Source: Streptomyces guryensis (GTDB taxonomy: Bacteria; Actinomycetota; Actinomycetes; Streptomycetales; Streptomycetaceae). From it: a stretch of 64,000 bases of DNA. Positions 1 through 7,371 of this stretch are shown here, piece after piece. Position numbers and translations under genes: made by a program. Location of the stretch: assembly GCF_021261325.1 (NCBI RefSeq), contig NZ_JAJSBI010000026.1, positions 1 to 64,000 of the forward strand, written 5' to 3'. Position 1 is the first letter of the stretch. Each line of letters opens with the position of its first letter. The notes under the pieces were generated by a model. That model worked only from the letters and a program-made list of their open reading frames with translations, searched no databases and was not told where the DNA came from.

Positions 1-439
1 TCTCGGGCTTTCCTCCGGGCAGTTTCCCTTCGGTCTTGCGTTTCCGACTCTATCAGACCGTTTCCCGATCCGATTTCCTCGGCGCTTTCCAGGTTCCCGC
101 TTTCGCGTTTCCCTTTCCGGCGGTTCCGACTCTATCAGATCCTTTCGGGCCTGACTCCCAGTCAGAGGGGCTGTCCTCCCGGCCGTTGGGCCGTTCCGAC
201 GTCTCAAACCTTAGCGGATCCCGTCGGCAGTTCCTAATCGAGCTACCGGGTCCAAATCGAATTGAATTCGGGCACGCCGAAATCAATCCCATTGGGAGAT
301 CGTTCTGATGGTTTGAGGTGCCGCTCATGCGGCTGAGGTGCTGCCGCAGAACCGTTACGGCCCCGTGGCAACCCGAAGAACTTTACGGATCCGCGAGAGG
401 GATGTCAAGCACCCTCTGTCAAGATCTTTTACGTCGGCC
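1..439. other. Gene-free window edge, pyrimidine-rich with repeats
   Basis: No convincing coding frame: the short open frames here have biased composition and no ribosome-binding site. The first 150 bases are dense in TTTCC/TTCCC runs and carry a repeated 16-mer, annotated separately. The rest, up to the stop of the MarR gene, has no recognisable feature. Confidence 0.5.
42..139. repeat. Direct repeat pair TTCCGACTCTATCAGA
   Basis: The 16-base word TTCCGACTCTATCAGA occurs exactly at 42-57 and again at 124-139. Both copies are preceded by a G-rich/TTTCC context and followed by another TTTC run. The spacing is 82 bases. This could be a non-coding RNA, a binding-site pair or a degenerate dispersed repeat; the sequence alone does not decide. 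Confidence 0.7.
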
Positions 440-991
440 TCAGTCCAGGTCGGTGAGGCGTCCGCCCGCGTCCGGCTGGGCGTGTTCCACCCTGCGCAGG
501 AGGCGGGTGAGGACCTCGCCGAGGGCGGTGCGCTCGTCCGGGGACAGGTCCTGGAGGAGATCCTCCTCGAAGACCGTCGCGAGCCGCATCGCCTCAAGCC
601 ACTTCTCGCGGCCCTCGGCGGTCAGCTCCACGATCACCCGGACCCGGTTGGACTCGTCGCGCTCCCGGGTCACCAGGCCCTCGGCGACCATGCGGTCGAT
701 CCGGTGGGTCATCGCGGCCGGCGTCAGTCCGAGGCGCTTGGCGAGGTCGCTCGGGCCCAGGCGGTAGGGGGCGCCGGAGAGCACCAGGGCCTTGAGGACC
801 TCCCACTCGGCGTTGCTGATCCCGAGGGCGGAGGTCTGGCGGCCGTAGGCGACGTTCATACGGCGGTTCAGACGGGACAGGGCCGAGACGATCTTCTCGA
901 CCTGTGGGTCCAGGTCCCGGAACTCGCGCTGGTAGGCGGCGATCTGCTCTTCGAGTGTCGGTTCGCCGAGGCTGCCGGGGGTGTCGCCCAT
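440..991 (-). CDS. MarR-family transcriptional regulator
   Basis: A 183-residue winged-helix regulator, somewhat longer than usual because of a ~45-residue N-terminal helical extension. The DNA-binding core is visible around residues 75-130: the recognition-helix region SDLAKRLGLTPAAMTHRIDR is followed by the wing VTRERDESNRVRVIVELT. It is divergent from an MFS transporter, with a 110-base gap containing a good inverted repeat. The usual arrangement would be repression of both genes, relieved by a small ligand. The ligand cannot be predicted. The ATG start is the first in frame; no better internal start was seen. Confidence 0.9.
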   Translation of the reverse strand: MGDTPGSLGEPTLEEQIAAYQREFRDLDPQVEKIVSALSRLNRRMNVAYGRQTSALGISNAEWEVLKALVLSGAPYRLGPSDLAKRLGLTPAAMTHRIDRMVAEGLVTRERDESNRVRVIVELTAEGREKWLEAMRLATVFEEDLLQDLSPDERTALGEVLTRLLRRVEHAQPDAGGRLTDLD

Positions 992-1049
992 GGGCGAAGT
1001 ATGGCACGGGCGTGCTTGGCGTTGAAGTTCTTCTGGGTGTACTGTTTAG

Positions 1050-1070
1050 CTTCGAACTTTAGGTTCTAAG
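1050..1070. promoter_or_regulatory. Candidate MarR operator (inverted repeat)
   Basis: Arms CTTCGAAC and GTTCTAAG are separated by TTTAG. Seven of eight positions are complementary. The element lies in the A/T-richest part of the divergent MarR/MFS gap, about 30 bases before the MFS start, where a bound repressor would block RNA polymerase. A second partial half-site (GAAGTTC) lies at about 1024-1030. Confidence 0.55.
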
Positions 1071-1101
1071 TCTTCACTCCTAACTACTGAGAGAGGTGAA
1101 C

Positions 1102-2388
1102 GTGACCAGGGCGATGGGCGCAGCGATGCGCCGGATCCATGTGGGTAACGCACTCAGCGCGTTCGGGCTCGGCTTCACCGTCCCCTACCTGTACGTCTAC
1201 GTGGCGCAGGTGCGGGGGCTGGGGGCCATGACGGCGGGGCTCGTGCTCGCTGTCTTTGCTGTGGCCGCGCTGATCGTGCTGCCGTTCGCCGGACGGGCCA
1301 TCGTCCGGCGCGGTCCCCGGCCGGTCCTTCTCGCCGCCTTGGTCACTGCCGCCGTGGGGGCGCTGAGCCTGGGGCTGGCGAGCAACAGCACTGCCGTGCT
1401 GCTGGCGGCGGCCGCGCTCGGCGCCGGGCAGGCCGTGATGCAGCCGGCGCTCGCGACGATGATCGTGGACTGCTCCACGGCGGACACCCGCTCCCGTGCG
1501 TTTGCCATGCAGTTCTTCCTGCAGAACCTGGGGCTCGGTGTCGGCGGGCTCATCGGCGGCCACCTTGTCGACTCTACGCGCGTCGACTCCTTCACCTTGC
1601 TGTTCTCGATCGAGGCCGCGGTGTTCCTGCTGCTGGCGGTCGTCATGGCCACCGTGCGGATGCCGCACTCCCCGCGCATCGAGGACGCGCCCGCGCAGTC
1701 GGCGAAGGGCAGCTGGAAGCGGCTGCTGGGCAATCGGGCCATGGTGCAGCTGTGCGTACTGGGCTTCGTACTGTTCTTCGCCTGCTACGGGCAGTTCGAG
1801 TCGGGGCTGAGTGCGTACGGGGTCGAGGCCGCGGGCATCTCGACGTCCGCGCTGGGGACGGCGCTGGCCGCCAACACCCTGATGATCGTCGTCGCGCAGT
1901 TCGCCGTGCTGAGGTTCGTCGAGCGTCGGCGCCGTTCCCGGGTGATCGCCGGTGTCGGGCTGATCTGGGCCGTGGCGTGGGTCATGGCCGGGTACGCCGG
2001 GCTCGGGCACGGCAGCCAGGAGATGGCCACGGCTGCCTTCGTATCGACGTACGCCTTGTTCGGGCTGGGTGAGGCGATGCTGTCGCCGACCGTCGCCCCC
2101 TTGGTCGCCGATCTTGCGCCGACGGGGATGGCGGGGCAGTACAACTCCGCCTTCGCCCTGGTGAAGCAGCTTGCGCTGGCCGTCGGGCCGGCGGTGGGCG
2201 GGCCGCTGGGGGCCTCGCTGCACGCCCCGTACATCGTGACGTTCCTGCTGTTCTCGCTGGGGATCACCTTCCTCGCGCTGCGGCTGGGGCGGCGGCTCAC
2301 CGCCGTACAGGATCAGCCGTGGCTCGGGCGGAGTCGAGTGGTGGCCCGGGGTGGGGCCGCTGCGGAGCCGGTGGTCGCGGAGGCCTGA
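1102..2388 (+). CDS. MFS transporter
   Basis: About 428 residues with twelve hydrophobic segments, the normal size for a drug:H+ antiporter-type MFS protein. The positively charged loop after the second helix (FAGRAIVRRGPRP) matches the MFS motif A region (G-x3-D/R-x-x-G-R/K-x). The C-terminus is a short cytoplasmic tail rich in R, G and A. I chose the GTG at 1102 because GAGAGG lies five bases upstream; the GTG at 1096 overlaps that Shine-Dalgarno. It is divergent from the MarR gene and probably exports the MarR ligand. Its stop lies six bases from the convergent phosphatase gene. Confidence 0.9.
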   Translation: MTRAMGAAMRRIHVGNALSAFGLGFTVPYLYVYVAQVRGLGAMTAGLVLAVFAVAALIVLPFAGRAIVRRGPRPVLLAALVTAAVGALSLGLASNSTAVLLAAAALGAGQAVMQPALATMIVDCSTADTRSRAFAMQFFLQNLGLGVGGLIGGHLVDSTRVDSFTLLFSIEAAVFLLLAVVMATVRMPHSPRIEDAPAQSAKGSWKRLLGNRAMVQLCVLGFVLFFACYGQFESGLSAYGVEAAGISTSALGTALAANTLMIVVAQFAVLRFVERRRRSRVIAGVGLIWAVAWVMAGYAGLGHGSQEMATAAFVSTYALFGLGEAMLSPTVAPLVADLAPTGMAGQYNSAFALVKQLALAVGPAVGGPLGASLHAPYIVTFLLFSLGITFLALRLGRRLTAVQDQPWLGRSRVVARGGAAAEPVVAEA

Positions 2389-2394
2389 GCGGGG

Positions 2395-4050
2395 TCAGGT
2401 GGAGGCCTTGGGGAGGACGAACTCGCACCAGACCGCCTTGCCGCCGCCCGGTGTGCGTCGTGAGCCCCAGTTCGACGCGATCGTCGCGACGATGGCGATG
2501 CCCCGGCCCGACTCGTCGCCGGGTTCCGCTCGGCGGCGGCGGGGGAGGTGGTCGTCGCCGTCGGTGACCTCGATGATCAGTCGGCGGTCGGTGCGGCGCA
2601 GGCGCAGGCGCATGGGTGGTGTGCCGTGCTGGAGGGAGTTGGCGACCAGTTCGCTCGCCGCCAGGACCCCGAGGTCGTGGAGTTCGGTCGGGAAGCGCCA
2701 GCTCGTCAGGACGCCGGAGGCGAAGGCACGCGCGCGTGGGGCCGCTTCGATGCCGCCGAGGAGTTCCAGGGCCGCGTTGCGGAAGAGGTCGCTGTCCGGG
2801 CCGGTGCGGGCCGGGTGCTGGAGGACCAGGACGGCGACGTCGTCGTCGTGGTCCGCCGTCACGCCCGCCGAGCGTACGAGGCGGTCGCAGACGACCTGGG
2901 GGGTGCCCGTCGCGCCGGACAGGGCGCGCTCAAGGGCTGCGATGCCCTCGTCGAGGTCCTCGTTCCTGCGTTCCACCAGGCCGTCCGTGTAGAGGACGGC
3001 TGTGGAGCCGGGGCCCAGGGGGATCGAGCCCGAGGCGTGCATCCAGCCGCCCGTGCCGAGCGGGGGGCCGGTCGGTTCGTCGGCGCGCAGGACGACTCCG
3101 CTCTCGTCGCGGACGAGGATCGGGAGGTGGCCGGCGGAGGCGTACACCAGACGGCCCTCGTTCGGGTCATGGATGGCGTAGGCGCAGGTGGCGATCTGGT
3201 TGGCGTCGATCTCGGCGGCCAGGCCGTCGAGGAGCTGCAGGACCTCGTGCGGGGGGAGGTCGAGGCGGGCGTATGCGCGGACGGCCGTGCGGAGTTGGCC
3301 CATGACCGCCGCCGCTCGTACGCCTCGGCCCATCACGTCGCCGATGACCAGGGCCGTGCGGCCGCCGCCGAGGGTGATGACGTCGTACCAGTCGCCGCCG
3401 ACCGCCGCCTCCGTGCCGCCGGGCTGGTAGGTGGCCGCGACGCGCAGGTCGTCGGGTTCTTCGAGTTCCTGGGGCAGCAGCGAGTGCTGGAGGGTGACGG
3501 CTGTCTCGCGCTGCCGGCGTTCGCTGGCGCGGAGGCGTTCGGCGGCCTCGGCGTGGTCGGTGACGTCGGTGGCGAAGACCAGTACGCCCGCGTTCTCGCC
3601 CTCCGTCACCGGGGTGCAGGTGAAAGTGTAGGAGCGGCCGTCGGGGGCCTTGCGGGACTTGAGCGTGCGGGGCTTGCGGCTGCGCAGGACCTGGTCGAGG
3701 AGCGGGAGCAGGCCCAGTTCGTCGAGTTCGGGGAGGGATTCGCGGGTGGGCTCGCCGAGCGGGCGTACGCCGAAGGCCGCCACATAGGCGTCGTTGATGT
3801 AGGCGACGCGGTGGTCGGGGCCGTGGACGAGGGCGACGAGAGCCGGGACGCGGTCGAGGACCTCGCGGACGGGGAGTTCGTCGACGGCCGGTACGGGTGC
3901 GTGCTCGTCGCCGGTGAGTTGTTCGGCGCGGGCCGCGGGCACGGCGCCCGGGGTCTCGGCCTGCCGGTCGGGGGCGACCGTGTGATCGGTCCGCGCTGCG
4001 GCGCGGCGCTGCGTTCCGGGGAGCCGGGCGCTCCAGCGCGTGAAGTTCAC
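2395..4050 (-). CDS. PAS-SpoIIE phosphatase-HATPase regulator
   Basis: A 551-residue soluble signalling protein. Residues ~60-170 are a PAS sensor (YINDAYVAAFGV). Residues ~195-400 are a PP2C-type SpoIIE phosphatase, with the metal-binding signatures GGDWYD and VIGDVMGRG and the late TADHDDDVAVLVL aspartates. Residues ~430-548 are a GHKL ATPase (ASELVANSLQHG, DESGRGIAIV) like anti-sigma kinases such as RsbW. Proteins of this kind act in partner-switching: the phosphatase dephosphorylates an STAS anti-sigma antagonist and the kinase-like domain rephosphorylates it or binds sigma. No STAS gene lies next to it. GTG start with AAGGA five bases upstream. It is convergent with the MFS gene. Confidence 0.92.
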   Translation of the reverse strand: MNFTRWSARLPGTQRRAAARTDHTVAPDRQAETPGAVPAARAEQLTGDEHAPVPAVDELPVREVLDRVPALVALVHGPDHRVAYINDAYVAAFGVRPLGEPTRESLPELDELGLLPLLDQVLRSRKPRTLKSRKAPDGRSYTFTCTPVTEGENAGVLVFATDVTDHAEAAERLRASERRQRETAVTLQHSLLPQELEEPDDLRVAATYQPGGTEAAVGGDWYDVITLGGGRTALVIGDVMGRGVRAAAVMGQLRTAVRAYARLDLPPHEVLQLLDGLAAEIDANQIATCAYAIHDPNEGRLVYASAGHLPILVRDESGVVLRADEPTGPPLGTGGWMHASGSIPLGPGSTAVLYTDGLVERRNEDLDEGIAALERALSGATGTPQVVCDRLVRSAGVTADHDDDVAVLVLQHPARTGPDSDLFRNAALELLGGIEAAPRARAFASGVLTSWRFPTELHDLGVLAASELVANSLQHGTPPMRLRLRRTDRRLIIEVTDGDDHLPRRRRAEPGDESGRGIAIVATIASNWGSRRTPGGGKAVWCEFVLPKAST

Positions 4051-4265
4051 GAATCCTTGCCTCGTGTCGTCGTCTTCGGCCGGCTCCGGACCCGTCCGGA
4101 GGGCTGGGGGGTGACACCCCCGGGGTGCAGCACGGTGGAGAGAGCCTCTTGGGTTCGAAGGGCGAGCAGGTGCACGCCCTGGGGACGGGGATCAGTCTGG
4201 CAGTGTGGCCTACCGGGGCAACATCCGTGTGACGCCCGGTCGGTCGGTGGAGTTCCTCGGTCCGG

Positions 4266-5645
4266 TCAGGACGACCCCTTCGGGTCGTTCATCGGGTCGA
4301 TAGGAGGCTTTCCACCAGCCGCGAGTTCGAACTCCGCTCGGGGATGTTCGAGCGAACCCAGGGAGACGATCTCCCGCTTGAAGAGGCCCGAAAGGGTCCA
4401 TTCGGCCAGGACACGGGCCTTGCGGTTGAAGGTGGGCACCCTGCTGAGGTGGTAGACGCGGTGCATGAACCACGCAGGGTAGCCCTTCAGCTTGCGCCCG
4501 TAGACGTGCGCGACGCCCTTGTGGAGGCCCAGGGAGGCGACCGAGCCGACGTACCTGTGGGAGTACGTCTCAAGGGGTTCGCCGCGCAGGGAGTGCGCGA
4601 TGTTGTCGCCGAGGAGCTTGGCCTGGCGGACCGCGTGCTGGGCGTTGGGTGCGGTCTCCGTGCCGGGTTCGGCGGCGGTGACGTCGGGGACGGCGGCGGC
4701 GTCGCCTGCTGCCCACGCGTGCGTGGCGCCGTCGATCGTCAGCTGGGGGGTGCATTTCAGCCGACCGCGTTCGGTGCGGGGGAGGTCGGTGGCGGCGAGG
4801 AGCGGGCTGGGCTTCACGCCGGCCGTCCAGACGACCGTACGGGTCGGGAAACGGGCACCGTCGCTGAGGACGGCCACGCGGTCCGCGCAGGACTCCAGGC
4901 GGGTCCGCAGGCGTACGTCGATGTTGCGGCGGCGCAGTTCGGTGACCGTGTAGCGGCCCATCTCCTCGCCGACCTCGGGGAGGATGCGGTCCGAGGCCTC
5001 CACGAGGATCCACTTCATGTCCTCGGGCCGGATGTTGTGGTAGTAGCGGGCGGCGTAGCGGGCCATGTCCTCCAGCTCGCCGAGTGCCTCGACCCCCGCG
5101 AAGCCGCCGCCGACGAAGACGAAGGTGAGCGCCGCGTCACGGATCGCGGGGTCGCGGGTCGAGGAGGCGATGTCCATCTGCTCGATGACGTGGTTGCGCA
5201 GGCCGATGGCCTCCTCGACCGACTTGAAACCGATGCCGTGGTCGGCGAGGCCGGGGATGGGAAGCGTGCGCGAGATCGAACCGGGTGCGAGGACGAGTTC
5301 GTCGTACGTCATCTGCTCGGGGCCGGCGCCCTCCTCCTCCGTGGCGAGGGTGGTGAGGGTGGCGGTGCGCTTGGCGTGGTCGATGGACTGGACCTCGCCG
5401 ACGACGACATGGCACCGATACAGGACCCGGCGCAGCAGTACGACCACATGCCGGGGCGAAATGGCACCGGCGGCCGCTTCGGGAAGGAATGGCTGATAGG
5501 TCATGTAAGGGTCGGGAGTGACCACTGTGATCTCGACCTCGCCCCGCCTGAGTTCCCGTTTCAGCTTCTGCTGGAGGCGCAGGGCCGTGTACATCCCGAC
5601 GTAGCCGCCGCCGACAACGAGAATGCGCGCACGTTCCTTCACCAT
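4266..5645 (-). CDS. ndh: Type II NADH dehydrogenase (NDH-2)
   Basis: A monotopic, non-proton-pumping NADH:menaquinone oxidoreductase feeding the respiratory chain. The first Rossmann motif GGGYVGMY (FAD) lies at the N-terminus. The second (FVFVGGGFAGVEALGELED, NADH) is near residue 175. A third flavin motif, TWAAGDAAAVPD-like, appears as HAWAAGDAAAVPD. A C-terminal amphipathic segment should attach it to the membrane. I chose the ATG giving MVKERARILVV (459 residues). A GTG at 5678 (VDKLKRWVRHG) is an alternative; the open frame beyond that is not protein-like. It is divergent from atrA, as in other streptomycetes. Confidence 0.93.
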   Translation of the reverse strand: MVKERARILVVGGGYVGMYTALRLQQKLKRELRRGEVEITVVTPDPYMTYQPFLPEAAAGAISPRHVVVLLRRVLYRCHVVVGEVQSIDHAKRTATLTTLATEEEGAGPEQMTYDELVLAPGSISRTLPIPGLADHGIGFKSVEEAIGLRNHVIEQMDIASSTRDPAIRDAALTFVFVGGGFAGVEALGELEDMARYAARYYHNIRPEDMKWILVEASDRILPEVGEEMGRYTVTELRRRNIDVRLRTRLESCADRVAVLSDGARFPTRTVVWTAGVKPSPLLAATDLPRTERGRLKCTPQLTIDGATHAWAAGDAAAVPDVTAAEPGTETAPNAQHAVRQAKLLGDNIAHSLRGEPLETYSHRYVGSVASLGLHKGVAHVYGRKLKGYPAWFMHRVYHLSRVPTFNRKARVLAEWTLSGLFKREIVSLGSLEHPRAEFELAAGGKPPIDPMNDPKGSS

Positions 5646-5796
5646 CCCATGACGCACCCAGCGCTTGAGTTTGTCCACAGCCCCGACAATTTGTGTGACG
5701 CGGGGCCGGGGACGCCCAGGGTTGGCCGAATTGCCCGGCTGCCCAGAAGCATTGCAGGTCAGCGGGTGTGCGCCGGATGACCTTGGGGGGCGCAAT

Positions 5797-5814
5797 CGGG
5801 ACGTATACGACCCG
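5797..5814. promoter_or_regulatory. Near-palindrome in the ndh-atrA divergent gap
   Basis: CGGGACGTATACGACCCG is self-complementary at 16 of 18 positions, with GTATAC at the centre. It sits in the 386-base gap between ndh and atrA, the expected position for a TetR-type operator controlling either gene. No other clear element was found in that gap apart from a purine-rich ribosome-binding site for atrA. Confidence 0.35.
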
Positions 5815-6031
5815 TACTCCGATCGGGGGGCGCACTGTGCGGAACCTGCCCCTTCTGAATTGACCCCCTCTCAACTATGTTCGTGTCTCGACGGGGTGTA
5901 GGGGGATGCACTCATCGGTCGTCGAGTCCGCGACGGGCGGGCCGGCGAACCGGGCTTGTTCCCACGCTCCGGCAACCAATGAATGGCGGGGAGAGTCTCC
6001 GGGGGGAGACGTCATTACCGGGGGAACGCTT

Positions 6032-6808
6032 ATGCATGTTCAGGACTCTCATTGGTCGTCCGCGTCAGCACTGACATCGGGCGGCATCGTGAGCGCGGCG
6101 ACAGGTAACGGACGCGCCGATGGCGCGCGTACGACACCGCTGCGCGTGGATGCACAGCGCAATCTGGAGCACGTACTGCGCGCGGCGCGCGAGGTCTTCG
6201 GCGAGCTGGGGTACGGCGCGCCGATGGAGGACGTGGCGCGGCGGGCGCGGGTGGGTGTGGGGACCGTGTACCGGCGGTTCCCGAGCAAGGACGTCCTGGT
6301 GCGGCGGATAGCCGAGGAGGAGACCTCCCGGCTGACCGACCAGGCCCGGGCGGCGCTCGGACAGGAGGACGATCCGTGGGCGGCGCTCTCGCGCTTCCTG
6401 CGGACGTCGGTGGCCTCGGGTGCCGGGCGGCTGCTGCCGCCGCGGGTGCTGCGGGTCTCGGTCGCCGACGAGGGGTCCGAGCGGGCCGAAGGCACGGTCT
6501 TCGACGAGGCCCGGGTGCCGCAGCAGCGGACCCAGCCGGGTTCCGGGGAGCTGCGGCTCGTCTCCGAAGGGGCCCCGAGTGTCTCGGCGGAGGACGACAC
6601 GGGAGCGGCGGCGCTGCTCGAGGTGGTGGGCCGGCTCGTGGAGCGGGCGCGCGCGGCGGGTGAGCTGCGGGCCGACGTGTCGGTGTCGGACGTACTGCTG
6701 GTCATCGCGACGGCGGCACCCTCGCTGCCGGACGCGGCCCAGCAGGCGGCCGCTTCGGCACGGCTGCTCGACATCCTGCTGGAGGGGCTGCGGTCGCGGC
6801 CGGCCTGA
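6032..6808 (+). CDS. atrA: TetR-family regulator AtrA
   Basis: About 258 residues. The N-terminal TetR helix-turn-helix is clear (VFGELGYGAPMEDVARRARV, then GVGTVYRRFPSKDVLVRRI), and the C-terminal half is a ligand-binding/dimerisation domain containing a Ser/Glu-rich linker. In S. coelicolor the TetR regulator in this position beside NDH-2 is AtrA, a transcriptional activator of actII-ORF4 and of developmental and GlcNAc-uptake genes; assignment here rests on this context plus family. I chose the ATG at 6032 because GGGGGAA lies seven bases upstream. The open frame extends 42 codons further upstream, but without a better start. Confidence 0.85.
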   Translation: MHVQDSHWSSASALTSGGIVSAATGNGRADGARTTPLRVDAQRNLEHVLRAAREVFGELGYGAPMEDVARRARVGVGTVYRRFPSKDVLVRRIAEEETSRLTDQARAALGQEDDPWAALSRFLRTSVASGAGRLLPPRVLRVSVADEGSERAEGTVFDEARVPQQRTQPGSGELRLVSEGAPSVSAEDDTGAAALLEVVGRLVERARAAGELRADVSVSDVLLVIATAAPSLPDAAQQAAASARLLDILLEGLRSRPA

Positions 6809-7371
6809 GAGCCTGTGCCGCGCCCCCGGCCGGATCGGCGCGCGGCGTCCGCGAGTGCTGCGCTCGCGCGAAGCCGGGAGTGGGACGCGTGCGAACCACG
6901 GTGCCGGAGCGCCCTCGTAGAGATACCAGGGCGTTCCGGCGACGCCGCCGGGCACCCCACGCCTTGAGGCAGTGGAGGAGTGGGGCCGGGCGTCGCGCGC
7001 CCGGCCGGGGATGCGGCAAGGCTGGGCGGCGGTCCGCGGGGCGGGGTGTGTCAGCGTCTCCGGTGGCCCGTAGCTCGAACGGCCCGTAACTCGAAGGGGT
7101 GACGGTATGGCGGGGGCGCTGCGCAGCCCGCGCGCCCCGTATGAGCCGGGACCGAGCGGGATATTTCCGGCATGCCACTCAACTGCCGCTCAACTTCCGC
7201 CTGTCGGGCGTCAATTGAGCCTTCCCCGAATGGGCGATGGCTAGTACTACAGCACGACAAGTCCCCACGGACGGGTGGATGGCCCTGCCTGAGGGGTCCT
7301 GAACAAAAGCCAATATGGCACTCTGACCCGGTGTTCGGGACTGGTTGGGCAGGCGTCGGGGGCTTTCCGCG
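6809..7371. other. 563-base gap between atrA and the sigma fusion gene
   Basis: No gene supported. Shortly after atrA there is a weak hairpin (CGCGAG at 6850 and CTCGCG at 6863) that may terminate atrA. A tandem repeat lies at 7065-7095. The last 200 bases, with lower GC and words such as CAATTGAG and TAGTACTACAG, probably hold the promoter and leader of the downstream sigma-factor gene, but no clear -35/-10 pair could be assigned. Confidence 0.45.
7065..7095. repeat. Back-to-back direct repeat GGCCCGTARCTCGAA
   Basis: GGCCCGTAGCTCGAAC is followed immediately by GGCCCGTAACTCGAAG, differing at two of 16 positions. A head-to-tail pair of this length in a promoter region is a typical regulator-binding arrangement. 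It lies about 280 bases before the sigma-fusion start. Confidence 0.5.
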
